From positions 390,551,962 to 390,615,961 of the forward strand of contig OY728133.1 in NCBI GenBank assembly GCA_963277665.1: a DNA stretch of 64,000 nt, in the 5' to 3' direction. The position numbers and the translations under genes are program-made. Positions within the stretch are counted from its first letter, which is position 1. Each line of letters begins with the position of its first letter. A model generated the notes under the pieces. That model was not told the origin of the DNA. It worked only from the letters and a program-made list of their open reading frames with translations, and ran no database searches. This DNA is from Viscum album (lineage: Eukaryota; Streptophyta; Magnoliopsida; Santalales; Viscaceae). Shown here in pieces: positions 12,440-23,559 of the stretch.

Positions 12440-13110
12440 CAAGTAGCCTTTATGTTGTTCGCCAAGAAAGTGGATGGGATCTTGAGGTAATGTAAGGATT
12501 ATCTTCCTAAATCAGGTAACTATGATGAAAAAGTATCCAATACTAAGGATATATGACCTCTTTGATCATTTTAGAGGTGTGTGATGGTTCTATAAGATCA
12601 TCCTTAGATCAGGATATCACCAGTTTCAAGTAAAGGATTACAATATATCAAAGATGATATTTGGATGTCGCTATGGTCACTATGAGTACATACTGATGCC
12701 CTTCAGCATGATAAAATCCCTAGAAGTGTTAATGGGACACATGAACCTGATATTTCATCTTTTTTTTACTAGTTCATGGTAGTCTTCATCGATGAAATCT
12801 TGGTGTACTCAACATTCGGGGAGGAGGACATGAGACATTTGAGTATGGTCTTGGACTTACTCCGAGAGCACCAAATTTATGGGAAACTCTCAAAGTGTAA
12901 GTTATGGATTAAGAATGTCCACTTTTCATGATGTGTCATCTTATATGATGGTGTAGAAGTGGATCCAGAAAAGGTCAAGGTAGTGTTAGCTTGGGAGCCA
13001 CCTAATAAATTAACAAAGATAAGGATGTTCCTAAAGTTAGTAGGAAACTATAGAATATTTTTTCTATATTTATATAGGATATTAGAACCTTTTTCTACTT
13101 TGAACTAGAA
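12440..13110 (+). pseudogene. Reverse transcriptase of element C (decayed)
   Basis: The RT landmarks occur in order: KKYPILRIYDLFDHFRG, LRSGYHQFQVKD, FGCRYGHYEYILMPFSM, then the active-site motif as FIDEILVYS (the usual form has two adjacent aspartates, so the second one is lost). Then come LLREHQIYGKLSKCK, the connection stretch DPEKVKVVLAWEPP and FLKLVGNYR. Reading needs at least two frame changes and passes several stops. A run of nine C at 12432-12440 replaces the S-P-W-G-type entry motif. The enzyme would have copied element RNA to cDNA; this copy cannot. Confidence 0.85.
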
Positions 13111-13149
13111 GGGGAAGCCTTTCATGTAGACAGAGAGGTTCCAAAACTC

Positions 13150-13600
13150 TTTTTAGGAGTTGAGGTAGAGGTTGATGAGCGCCCCCATATTGATATTTCC
13201 ATAAGAGGGTTTTGATTAAATAGTGGTATTTGATGGTTTAGGAATGAGAATTCATTTTATTTTTATGAATATATATTTTGAAATTCCCTACAGATATAGG
13301 TAGTTTAGACTTCATGAACAGAACTATGTGACACAATACCTGGAGCTGGGAGTAGTTGTCTTTACACTGATGATATGGAGACACAACCTTATGTGTGAGC
13401 GGTTAATCATCTATTCTAACTATAAGACTCTAAAGTATATATTCTCTCAGAAGGATCTTAACTTGATTAAAAGGAAATGGGTAGATTTCCTCTATGAATA
13501 TGACTTTGAGATAGTATATAATCCTAGTAATGGGAATTTTGCGGTATATTTTCTCAATAGTAGATATTTTTATCAGTTGTTGGTGAAGGCATCAGATTAG
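13150..13600 (+). pseudogene. RNase H of element C (decayed)
   Basis: An open stretch at 13328-13600 (90 codons) reads LELGVVVFTLMIWRHNLMCERLIIYSNYKTLKYIFSQ..., then KRKWVDFLYEYDFEIVYNPSNGN. This is the C-terminal half of gypsy RNase H including the D-H/Y-K-[ST]-L-K-Y motif. Upstream, LMSAPILIFP and a decayed FDGLGM region stand for the front half. Some 250 codons of integrase should follow but do not; the frame ends at 13600 and LTR begins at 13712. Confidence 0.85.
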
Positions 13601-13711
13601 TTAGCCTCATTACAGTTCTACCTCATGGAGAAGAATGGTGAAACTTACCTCTATTAGATGATTATTATACCAACACTTCTATAATGTATTAGGGAGGATT
13701 ATGATAGATAT

Positions 13712-15450
13712 TTTAAAGACCCGTAATTTTCCATGTAATTTTTTTTAATTATATGGAAATATTATGAGTCCGCAAAATTTGACAGCACGTGATTCCGAGG
13801 CCCGGAGTGGACGGAATGAATTTCCAAATTTTCTTTAATTATGTTCAGTAAACGTGTGAGAAATAATTTGTAATTTTTTAATCGGTACTCAGAATTGAAA
13901 TTTGAGGACACTGTTGAACTCATAGTGCCAATATTCACTTAAGGAGACCTTCACTTCAACCATAGTAGGCCAAGGGAAAGATCTGGTTTTGCGGGTTTTC
14001 ATGGAGTATTAAAATAAAACAAATGTTTTATTTTTATTAAACTCCTCCCATCCCTATTAAATTCATTGGAGGTGGGGACCACATGAGGATGGTCAGACAT
14101 TTAATAATGGGCATTAAATTCCTGGTTACAAAAAGTGTGTACCCATGAAACCCAACATTTAATGAAATTTCATTAATTAACTTAAACTTAAATGAGAGGG
14201 GATCCTCACCTCTCGTGGTTGGGGAATTGTTGGAAAACCGGTTTGGTGGAGAACTCTTTTTGGAATAACATCCACCAACGAAGAACCTTCTCAAACAAAG
14301 ATCGAACCTCTGAATCAAGAACGATGAACCGACACTCCATCTCGGATTGGAAGCTTGTTGCTGGAGCAACGAACGTCGGTGTCTCCTTCATCGTCTTCAT
14401 CCTCTTCCTTGCACCATCTCTAATGAACGATAAAGTTAGGGAAATTTTTCATATTGTTCTTTATGAAGAATAATTGTCTTCAAATTATGAACTTCCTGCT
14501 ATCAATCTAACGCGGAGGGTGCATGCCAAATGAACAAGATCAGACCTGTTTTCTACTTCATTGTTTGTTGTGTTCTTCGCGGGCAGATTGTTGGGTTGAT
14601 CGGAACAGACCACATCGGGATAGATGAAAGGGTGACGTCTTAGGACACACAACGATTCATAGTATTGAATTACGAGCCACCGGATCTCACCCGGTGACCC
14701 ATGGAAGCCCACTGGCGTGATGGCATCGGCGACTGGCGCTGGTGGGGTGCAAGGCGGTGGCTGACACACCAGCTGGCCGCGATGGTGGTGGTGGTGCAAC
14801 CGCGGCATCGAAGGAGGCTGCAACCCGTCAGCCACGGCGAAAGAGGGTGGTGGTCGGCACACCGACCGGCCGTGTGGAAGCAGGGCAGCGCACGTCCACG
14901 CCAGCGGTAGAGGAGGAGGCGAGAGCTGTCAAGCCTCAATAGCGTACCAGGGTGGCCGACACCCGGTTGGCTGCGAGAGAAGCAATGGAATCGTCACGCC
15001 GCTAAAAGGGGAGCTGGCCGAAATCCCGGTCGGTCACATCACACCGAACAGGACCCAATCTAGTGGGTCCCGCGTTCTAGTAGGTGGCGCCACATGGCAC
15101 TACCGGTTTGGCCAAAATCCAGACGGTCCAACTGGACCATTCGGGAATCCCGCAGGGCGCGTCCCCTTGGTGGAAGCTAGGGAGGGCCCCACCAAGGCAG
15201 GCCACAACTAACTACGGGCTGCGCCCAATGGACCGGGCTGGACTCGGGCCCAACTGGACCCAGATACGCATTTTTGGCCATATCTTGATAACCAAATGTC
15301 TGTTTGACGAGCCGTCTACGACGCCAGAATCCTTGGATCGAAAATTTGAAAAAGTTTGGGTTGTATATAAGTCTCATTGTGATGTGAATAATAGAAAGGA
15401 ACGGTGTCCTTTTATAATTAAGGGGAGGGTCACTCTTGGAATTTCTTAAA
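13712..15450 (+). repeat. GC-rich D-family LTR, 3' part lost
   Basis: It starts TTTAAAGACCCGTAATTTTCC, matching TGTAATGTCCCAGATTTTCC of the element D LTR, and the match continues through CACGTGATTC-GGCC and the GC-rich middle. The block ATATCTTGATAACCAAATG...GTTTGACGAGCC falls at nearly the same distance from the start as its counterpart in D. The D-like match fades near 15450, about 1.7 kb in. This copy keeps far more CpG than its neighbours. It may be the 3' LTR of element C or a later insertion; no second LTR of equal preservation is present. The open frames at 14192-15449 are chance frames in GC-rich DNA and show no known domain. Confidence 0.6.
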
Positions 15451-16309
15451 ATATTAAAATATAACTAAGTCAATCTCAAGCCAGATTATTACAAATAGCC
15501 TATAAATGGAAAAGGGATTAAATTATAAACCATATTTTAACCCAATTTTCATCTTTTATGATTTTTATGATTTTTATGTTATTTAATAAAATATTATTCG
15601 CATAAAATATCATTATTGTCAATTTATAAACTATATAATTAATTTGACTTAAAAGGACATAAAGAAAATGTTTTAATTTGAATATAATATTATAACACAA
15701 TCATAATATGTTACATTCACCTATAATATTCATTTTAGACATTAAATCACTTAAATTAATTATTAGTTAATTCAGGGTGCATTAAACACAGGAACACGAC
15801 ATGTACCAATAGGATATAGGGCATGTACTCTTGTGTTATTTGGCTAGAATCCTCATCACCTAAGGATGAGTTATTTAAATTTATTTTATTCATAAAATTA
15901 ATTGATTTGGTTATATTTTTTAGAAGGAATATAAAGAAGATAAAATATAATGATTCAGGTTAAATAATTATTTAAATTGGAATGAAAACTAACAAAAAAA
16001 GCATAAATCAAACAAGGACCTTTAAATAATTATATATAATTATGAAACTGTTTAGATACCACATGAAGGTTTGGGGCATAGTGGAAGGTCCATATGAGAC
16101 ATTCCCAACTTTTTTATTTATCATAATTAGTGATTGATTCAAGATTTACATAATGAAAAATGTTGTAATAAATTTAATTGAATCAAAGATTAATTGATGA
16201 TTGAGAATGTTAGAACTAAACCACATGATAATTTCATATTATTTATAAATAATATAAAAAATTAAATAATTACTTTGTGATAAATTATTTCTTAATTTTT
16301 TTTATCTAC
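15451..16309. other. AT-rich stretch without recognisable content
   Basis: No open frame with coding character and no LTR landmark is visible. It lies where the rest of the preceding LTR would be expected, so it may be a replaced or very decayed part of it. Confidence 0.3.
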
Positions 16310-16875
16310 CAACATCTCTATGTTGTACTTTAATTGCAATGTAGGAATAAAGAGTATATTACCTCTAGTGGTGATCCATATGTGTTTCATAAACCGCCGA
16401 ACACTGTTGAAGGAATATCAAGATGCTAAAATGGTAGATCATGATGACTGCATCATTATCCTTTGATTTTCCCAAGAATATATTCAAGTAAGGGTTCTCT
16501 TCAATCTACTTATAATTAAGAGTGGTGGTGGAGGAGGATCGCTCTCTATTCTTGAGAGAGTTCTTGGAGAGGGAGATCTCTAGGGATTTGAGAGGATTCT
16601 CTCTGGGTGTTGTTGTGCGCAAAAAATGAAATGGAAGCACATAAAGAAAATGTTATAATTGGGTGTATCTACTGCTAGGGTTAGAAAAAATAATAATTGT
16701 GCAGTCACCCTTATTATTTTTATTAATTCCTAAAAAAACTCATGTCAATAATAATAATAATAACATTTCATGACATTCTCTAAACTCGCTAATTAAATTA
16801 AATATTATTTATTCAATTATATTATTTTCCCCTGAGAACTAAATTTGGTCCGCCATTCCCCAAAAAAACTTATCG
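16310..16875 (-). repeat. Possible Ty1/copia-type LTR fragment
   Basis: On the minus strand it opens TTTTGGGGAATGGCGGACC, carries TAACCCTAG, and ends in a pyrimidine-rich leader with repeated CTCTC motifs. This is the general style of plant copia LTRs and leaders. It adjoins the point where the D 3' LTR loses homology. No pol motif is linked to it, so the class is uncertain. Confidence 0.25.
16748..16764 (+). repeat. (AAT)n microsatellite
   Basis: AATAATAATAATAATAA within the possible copia-type LTR. Confidence 0.85.
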
Positions 16876-17442
16876 AACATTGAACAATGAATATTTATTT
16901 TCTAAAACTGAAAACACTAAGTAAACATGGATAAAAACCACTAAGAAATCACACTCAGAGTAAGCTAGAAAAATAAAAGAAAAAGGGGCCATAATAAAAG
17001 CCCAACTGAAAAGGAAAGTATAAGCTTATATATCTCATTTGTAGAGAACCCTACCTTAAGGGTAGGCACAGTAAGCTATCTGAATGTCACTGAAGCGTAC
17101 TATATCAATTGGGTCACCCAGAAGCACCCTTGTCTCTATCCCACCAAGGAATTTGTCGAATTTTTTGATCGTCTGCACAATACATGACTTGTTCGGGAAA
17201 ATCCCTTGTATGGGTGAGTAAAAAAATACTCATTAGGGACCCTGAAACATAAAGGAATTACACAAAGTATACCACAAAGAAGAGAGCTAAGAAAATACAC
17301 CAAATATAGTACCAAATATGTACACTAAGTGTAACCTCTAAGAGGTACAGTTAAGAGAGTCATGAGAGTTATCTCACACACCAAGTATAGGTCTATGGTA
17401 TATAAATGGGATTTTCATAAGAATCCACGGTACCCTCAAGTA

Positions 17443-17585
17443 GTAACACATGGAGTTTTAGTAACACACATGGTGTAGGTACACACAGTGGGTCGGTAAC
17501 ACAGGGAGTGTAGGTAACACACAGAGTGTCGGTAACACACAGAGTGTAGGTAACACACAGAGTGTTGGTAACACATGGAATTTCA
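17443..17585 (-). repeat. 18-bp tandem array in the 3' LTR
   Basis: Seven to eight units close to GGTAACACACAGAGTGTC (plus strand), the middle ones nearly identical. Because the unit is a multiple of three, the minus strand reads it as a hexapeptide repeat of the type TLCVTY/TLCVTD within an open frame at 17393-17704. The same array is present in the other LTR. Confidence 0.85.
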
Positions 17586-18146
17586 TCAAAGACTAGAGGA
17601 ACTGCACCCTGGTGGGATAGGGAATTACCAACTTTGTCTTGGTAAGACACAAATTCTAGATAAGACACATAGTCTAGGTAAGTTATGCAGTCTAGGTAGA
17701 ACATGAAGTCTAGGTAATCACATAGCTTCTAGCTCGCAACCAGCCATAGAATTTTGTCCTTATCATGCTTGCTTTAGGAGAATGTACTCCTTGATCTAGT
17801 AGGACATATTCCAAATTTCATATAAACTTACTTAGAGTATCTCAAAATGAAAACTTAATCTAAAGGGTCCCAACACCACAAACTTCTTGTCAAACGGACA
17901 CACAATTTGAGAGTTATGCCCATTTTAGTAAAAAAGGGCCAGTTGGGTCTGGGTTCGGTCCGACCCAATCAGATCGACCCGACCCAACCTGACCCTGTCT
18001 AGGTCATCCCATCAGGCTCATTGGGTCATGTCTCTAGCCCACTGGGCCAACTGGACCTGGGCCACTACAATGGTCTAGCCATTTCAGTCCAGCCCGCATG
18101 TGGCGGGCCGTCTTGATCTGCCAGCCGCGACCCAACCTAGCTGTAG

Positions 18147-18163
18147 CCCCCCCCCCCCCCCCC
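18147..18163 (+). repeat. Run of 17 C in the D 3' LTR
   Basis: An uninterrupted C run within the GC-rich middle of the LTR; the other D LTR has 13 C at the corresponding place (25714-25726). Confidence 0.95.
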
Positions 18164-19520
18164 GAACGTCCTCCACATGGCTCATCCTCATGATACAAGG
18201 TCAATGCAGTCAATTCACATGTCATGGATGATCTGTGTGACCACCAGATCTCACGGCTCTACCACGAGTTCCCCCTCTGACTGACACGGCTCTGTCGAGC
18301 TGCGGTCATCTGCTACTGTCATGGCCCACCTGGTCACAGCTCCCACACACCGCCCACAGACACACCACCGTCAAACTCTCCCCTTTCAGATGCTGATCCG
18401 GTAGCCACTTGGCACCACATCCACCCATGGGGATCCCCACTACCATCCAGTAGCTCTACCTACCACGGGCCGATCCGCCATTGTGGTCTTGCCTGGATCG
18501 TGGGTCGCTGCCACTACCACCACCAGCTATCGAGTCGGCGACCATTCTGTCGAGTCTGCATGGATCATTATGCCATGAAGAATGAGAAAGAATTTGGGGG
18601 AGAAAATAGATCACAAGAATGCCCAATGTGGACGGATCTGGGCATTGTATGTGTCGTACTTGATCCATCCAAGTTAGAATTTAAGAATGAGGCTTAAACA
18701 AAATAAATTCCAACATAAATCCAACATGGATTCAATTCCCAACAACATTACAAATCCAAAACCCATCCCTCAAAATACACATGATCCATGAATCAATCTG
18801 ATCATCGATGGATTCACATTTTTCATAGGAAATCAAGATCAGGGAATAAATCACAAAGGAAACAACACACTACCTCAAAGATTGGATCGATCGCCAATGA
18901 ATCATGAGTCCTATGTTCATCATTTTTCAATCCACCAATGAATGTTCTGAATCCAATCATCGATCCCCCATTGATTGTCGTTTGTCGATGAAAGTATTTT
19001 CTAATGTGTTTCCTTTATTTCTTCCAGAGCCTCCAGTAGTCGTGAATCTGATCTTGCATCCTTTCCAAGCTATTAAATGATGAAATGCATTTCAACATTT
19101 CTATTTCACTGAATTTTAGCATTACCACCCTGTTCCATTTATGAAATGAAAAATCTAGTTAGTCGTAGCATCGCAGTGTTGTTCTGTCACTGTTATACAT
19201 TAATATAAAAATTTTCTAAGTTTATTTTATTTTCCTTTAAAACATCCAAAAAATATTTTATGTAGTCAACCATCACTGGTTGAATTTAGGTCCTACCTAA
19301 TCAGATCCCGCTTCTTTGAACACAACAGTATCCTTAGATTTCAAATCCGAGAACTCATTTAAAAGTTACTAAAACCAAAAATGTGCGCTATTTTTAATAA
19401 ATATAAAATGGTTCAGACATTTATTCCAGGAACACTGGTCCTCTAAATCATGTTCTATCACAGCTCTAAATAATCCCATATAATTATCAAAAAAATACAT
19501 GGATAATTCAGAACATTAAA

Positions 19521-19532
19521 TTCTCCCCACCT
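19521..19532 (-). other. Polypurine tract of element D
   Basis: Minus-strand AGGTGGGGAGAA abuts the 3' LTR start. The same string with one change precedes the LTR of element A. Confidence 0.85.
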
Positions 19533-19574
19533 TAGGGATTTATGCCCCCAAAATCCAAAATAAGAGATAAATAA

Positions 19575-19690
19575 AAAATTTGGATACAAAACATGAATCT
19601 GAGCCTCCCACTCCAAATTTCCCTCCTATAGATTCTTGTGTTGCCACAAAACATGCACTAGAAGAATCAATCGTCCATAAAGTATCCCCT
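19575..19690 (-). pseudogene. Chromodomain of element D (decayed)
   Basis: The minus strand reads LEGILYGRLILLVHVLWQHKN, a stop, then EWEAQIHVLYPNF. The L-V-H-V-L-W-Q-H core and the W-E...YPN/HLF tail are standard for the chromodomain at the C-terminus of chromovirus integrases. It follows the integrase in frame and ends about 40 bp before the polypurine tract, as usual. One stop falls inside the domain. Confidence 0.8.
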
Positions 19691-20900
19691 CTAATCGATC
19701 CTAAATCTCCACCAGGTACTCTGGGAAATTAATTGTATCATCAACATCCAGCTCGCCCCAGTCAATAATGTGTGATGTGTCATGTATGTATCTTCTCAGT
19801 TGGTACATGTGAAAGAAATAATGAACCCGCTCTAAATATGGAGGTAGAACCAAGTGTTATTCCACTTCTCCCACTCTATGCAATATCAGAAAACTTCTAA
19901 TGAACTTCAGAGATAACTTGTCTCCCCGGCCAAATCTTCATATCGCAAGTTGAGGAGACACCATAAGGAACACATGGTATCCCTCCTAGGACTCCAAGGG
20001 TCTACATATACTATCAACATATGACTTTTGATGGCTTTGTGCAGTAACCATCCACTCCTAGATGGCCTTCACCTTCTCTGTATTGGCCTCTACTAACTAC
20101 GGGCCCATGAGTGTTGACTCCTCAGGGTCAGTCCAGCAAAGTGAAAACCTACAGGGTCTTTCATACAAGTCCTAGAATGGTGTCATACCAATGGTGGAGT
20201 GGTAGATGTTTTTGTATGTTAAATCCAACAAGGGTATTTGATCCTCCCAACTACGGCCAAAATCGAGGATGAAAGCATGTATCATGTCTTCTTGGACCTG
20301 AATGGTCCGCTCCATCTGGTCGTCTTTCTGTGGGTGGAATGTTGTTCTTAAGAACAGCTGAGTCCCAAATGCCTCCTATAATCCCATCCACAACTAGGAT
20401 ATAAAGTGTGAAACTCAATCTGAGACCATCATTGATGGGACCCCCTAGAGTTTAACTATCTCTTGTATTTAGAGGCATTCCAATCTCTCCACTAAACCCT
20501 ATTTCTGAATCTCTAGGAAGTGGGTCAACTTGGTGAGTTATTCAACTATCACCCAGATGGTATATTGCTCCCTGGAAATACGTGTAAAACCCATCATGAA
20601 GTCCATTGATATTTTATACCACTTCCACTCTGGCACCTCAAGGGGTTGAGTCAAACCCACTGGAACCTGGTGCTCGATCTTCACTTTCTGACAAGTGAAG
20701 CATCTAGAGACAAACTATGCCATTGCCTTCTTTATCCACGATGACCAAAACTGATGTTGGAGGTCTTGGTACATATTTTCCACACCTTTATGTACCTCCA
20801 AAGGGGGTGTATGGAACTCCCTTAACACCTTCTCCCTTATCAGCGTCGGTACAACTATGAATACCTTGAAAAGTATGATGTTCTACTCACCTTTCGAATT
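19690..20900 (-). pseudogene. Integrase of element D (decayed)
   Basis: Minus-strand landmarks in order are: VHKGVENMYQDLQHQFW and CFTCQKVKIEHQ (zinc-binding domain with both cysteines), PEWKWYKISMDFMMGF (first catalytic Asp), TIWVIVE, SMMVSD followed by a stop and SHF (second Asp), TTFHPQKDDQMERTIQ (catalytic Glu kept), ILDFGRSWED, then IGMTPF, LYERPCR, LCWTDPEES, FMLV-type KLSLKFI and RRYIHDTSHIIDWGEL. At least eight stops interrupt it. All three catalytic positions can be found, so decay here is mainly by stops. The enzyme would have inserted the cDNA. Confidence 0.9.
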
Positions 20901-21059
20901 TTCATCAAGGGCATGCCCTATGGACATCTAGGCACGTGTAGTCTCACAGTTTACATTTTTATGTTATTCCACTAGCATGTACTATAAGAGTGTAGGGGTA
21001 ACCACCATATAATAAAGATAATATAATTCATCTCCATCCACAAATTATATCTGAAGCAA

Positions 21060-21600
21060 GGCCAACTTCTCTGAGGGCTCATTCAGTAGCTGTGAACTTG
21101 ATTTCTTACTGAGTGAATCTGCCACCACGTTCCCCTTTATAGGAGTATAGACTATTTAAAATTCATAGTCCTGTAGGAACTCTAGCCATAGTCTCTATCC
21201 CAAGTTAAAATCCTTATGAGAGAAGATATACTTGAGACTCTTGTGTTCAGAGTAGATGATAAATTGTATGCCCATAACATAGTGTCACCAAATCTTCAAT
21301 GTGAAGACTACCGCTGCCAACTCAAGGTCATGGGTCGCATAGTTCTACTCATGTGGTCTCAAATATTTTGAACCATATTCAATATCCACATTCCCCTAAA
21401 TCAGTTCACAACCAATCTGGGTTTCTGATACGTTGCAGAACACTACGTACTCAACATCCTCCTCTAGAAATCTCAGGAAGAGAGCACTCATCAAACTCTA
21501 TCTCAGCTACTGAAATCTCTCATGGCACTTGTTTTTCCATATGAATGGTTTCTCCTTTCATGTCAAGGATTTCATGGATATTTCTACTTTTTAAAATTCA
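21060..21600 (-). pseudogene. RNase H of element D (decayed)
   Basis: On the minus strand: KPFIWKNKCHERF, SLMSALFLRFLEE, a degenerate YVVFCNVS where YSDAS is expected (the catalytic Asp reads as Asn), YGSKYLRPHE, NYATHDLELAAVVFTLKIW, YSEHKSLKYIFSHKDFNLG, LWLEFLQDYEF and KGNVVADSLSKK. The DLELAAVVF and SLKYIF stretches are almost untouched. Stops occur at positions that are usually Gln, Lys or Arg. It would have degraded RNA in the hybrid. Confidence 0.9.
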
Positions 21601-21609
21601 GGTAAAAAA

Positions 21610-22330
21610 CTCCAATAGTACCCATCCTACCAAAGGAAACTACGCACCTCAATAACATTCTTGGGTGACTCCCAATAAATCACCACCTCTATCTTTGCTA
21701 GATCCACTGCAATTTTAGCCTCTGAAATGACTTGTCCAATAAATTGAACCTCTCTTATCTAGAACTGACACTTCAAGAGTTTCTTGTAAAGTTTTTTCTC
21801 TGAGATTATGTCTAGACCCATCCTTAAGTGTATCGCGTGCTCCTCCTCAGATCCTGAGTACACCAGGATGTCATCAATAAAGACCACTACAAACCAATCT
21901 AGGTTGGCCTAGAAGATCCTATTAATGAGTCCCATGAACACTTTTGGGGTGTTCGTTACATCAAATGACATCTATAAGTATTCATAGTGGTCATAGAAAC
22001 ATCTAAAAATTGTATTCAAAATGTCTTCATCCCATACACAAAGCGAGTGATAACTTGATCTGAGGTCTATCTTCAAGAGCCATCTCGCTCCATTCAGCTA
22101 ATAAAAGATGACATAAATCCTTAGTAGTGGAAACTTATTATTTACAATCACCCAATTCAAGTGTCATAAATCCACACATAACCTTAAGCTCATGTCTACC
22201 TTCTTGGTAAACAATATCGAGGCTGTCCATGGTGAAACACTGGGTCTCAGGTAGCTCTTCCTCTACATGTCCTACAACTATACCATCAATTCACAAAGCT
22301 CTATAGGATCCATTTGATATTCCAGAGTAG
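21610..22330 (-). pseudogene. Reverse transcriptase of element D (decayed)
   Basis: On the minus strand: RPSVSPWTASILFTKKVDMSLRLCVD, NKFPLLRI, WLLKIDLRSSYHS, FRCFYDHYEYL, VFMGLINRIF, then the intact catalytic motif FIDDILVYS at 21855-21881 and [11 protein letters not shown]. Both active-site aspartates survive, in contrast to the RT copies of elements C and F. Stops and small indels still break the frame throughout. Upstream, VDEYEYIFLEYVPGLPPHKDV is the usual stretch between protease and RT. Confidence 0.92.
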
Positions 22331-22559
22331 ATATCACTGTCATCCTGGGGTATTGGTTAATATAGAATTATACATCCTTATGAGGAGGTAGTCCTGGAAC
22401 ATATTCCAAAAAGATATACTCATACTCATCTACCACTACAGGAAACTGAGGACTCATCTCATCCACTACATCAAGGGTCATGATAGACAACTGATGTGTG
22501 ATCAGAATCACCCTCCAATGTGTGAGTCCATCCTGCATTTCTTATTTCTCCATTTCACT

Positions 22560-22960
22560 AACAAAGGAAAACATATTTCCATCTCTACGGAACCACCGCA
22601 TTGTGCGCCTAAAATAGTAGATCTGAGCATGAACTATGTATAACCAGCCTATACCCAAAATGACGTTGTAAGGCCTCGACACAACCTCCAAGAGATCTCA
22701 ATCGAAACTCTCACCCCCAATAGTAAGGGAACACTGTCATAACCAATATTTGATCATAAAATCTTCTCTCCTAGTAGTCTTGAAGCGTAGGAATCGAGTC
22801 AATTGTTCCACTAAAATCTATGTGTCTCGAACAAGGGTTGTGGTGGGAAAAGAGTGAATAAAACTCGTGTCTATAAAAACTGAAGGTAGGGTGGGAAAGA
22901 CATAGATCTTTTCTCTAATAATCCTGAGAGTCTTGAGATCGTAAGCCTCTATCACTAAGA
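22560..22960 (-). pseudogene. Aspartic protease region of element D (decayed)
   Basis: On the minus strand, FIDTSFIHSF stands where the protease active site (D-[ST]-G-A-[ST]-H-S-F) is expected; the catalytic Asp-Thr is still legible but the Gly is lost. About 90 codons on, YNVILGIGWLYIVHAQI corresponds to the D-V-I-L-G-M-D-W-L motif that closes the protease domain in chromoviruses. The enzyme would have cut the Gag-Pol polyprotein. Confidence 0.65.
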
Positions 22961-23559
22961 GATGGCCTCATCCCTTTCCACCAACACCCTGAGCTCAGGG
23001 AGGACCACCTAGGGGTGGTGATGGTAGTTCCTCGAACCCCTGTCCACATCCTGCTGATCATCCCACTCCTCTTCCACATCCACTACCTAGTATACCCCCC
23101 TATTCCTTCCTTTGTCGCTGCCACATCGGTCCCTCAACCATCTCCTGGTCAGTCGTATGATGGTTCTGGAAATCTCTATCTATATTCCCTCGACCGCTGC
23201 ATGAGTAGTACATTCTATCCTTCAGTTGAATTGCTCTACCCTTGGAGTCTCTCACTACATATCCCATATCCTGGGGGCATATCCTAGAGTGTTTGACCCA
23301 CTTAGGTCCCTATGTCATCTGTTGGATACCCACTTCCAAAGACTCCACTACCTTTCACCCAATGGTTGATCCCACTATTGTTCCCTGCTCTATAAGAAAT
23401 ATATCTACCAATAGAGCTTTCTCTAGAACCCAAAAATGTGTAGGGATGATAAGGGATACCATAGAAACACTGATTTCCTAACATAGTCCCTTATCAAAGG
23501 TCCAGGCCCTAAAGAAAAGGTCTTATACCATGTCTGTAGAGTAGCAAGAAAGATCCGTG

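Larger units (their letters stand above)
9680..13711 (+). mobile_element. Element C: Ty3/gypsy remnant lacking integrase
   Basis: Plus-strand element with LTR end, primer-binding site, gag scraps, reverse transcriptase and RNase H. The protease region (about 11200-12400) is too decayed to read. About 100 bp after RNase H, at 13712, a D-family LTR begins, so the whole integrase and chromodomain region is missing, an estimated 1.7 kb when compared with element D. The purine-rich AGGGAGGATTATGATAGA just before 13712 could be the polypurine tract, which would make the following LTR the element's own 3' LTR. The front of the 5' LTR was not found. Confidence 0.7.
16905..19520 (-). repeat. 3' LTR of element D, its terminal 150 bp missing
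   Basis: On the minus strand it starts TTTAATGTTCTG directly after the polypurine tract (TGTAATGTCCCA in the other LTR) and can be followed in register with 24381-27106: the dimeric AT-rich front, the GC-rich middle with a C run, the 18-bp array and the ACTCACCCATAC block. The match stops near 16905, where the partner still has about 150 bp to go. Confidence 0.85.

Noticed and set aside
14192..15449. Several overlapping open frames on both strands, up to 125 codons, in GC-rich DNA (and likewise at 25448-26161)
   Set aside because: They lie in the GC-rich middle of D-family LTRs. GC-rich DNA has few stops, the frames overlap on both strands, and none shows a known domain or recurs in frame in the other LTR copies.
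17393..17704. A cysteine-rich repeat protein gene
   Set aside because: The frame is produced by an 18-bp LTR array, lacks a start context or promoter of its own and is not open at its edges in the partner LTR in the same way. It is kept as a finding about the repeat, not as a gene.
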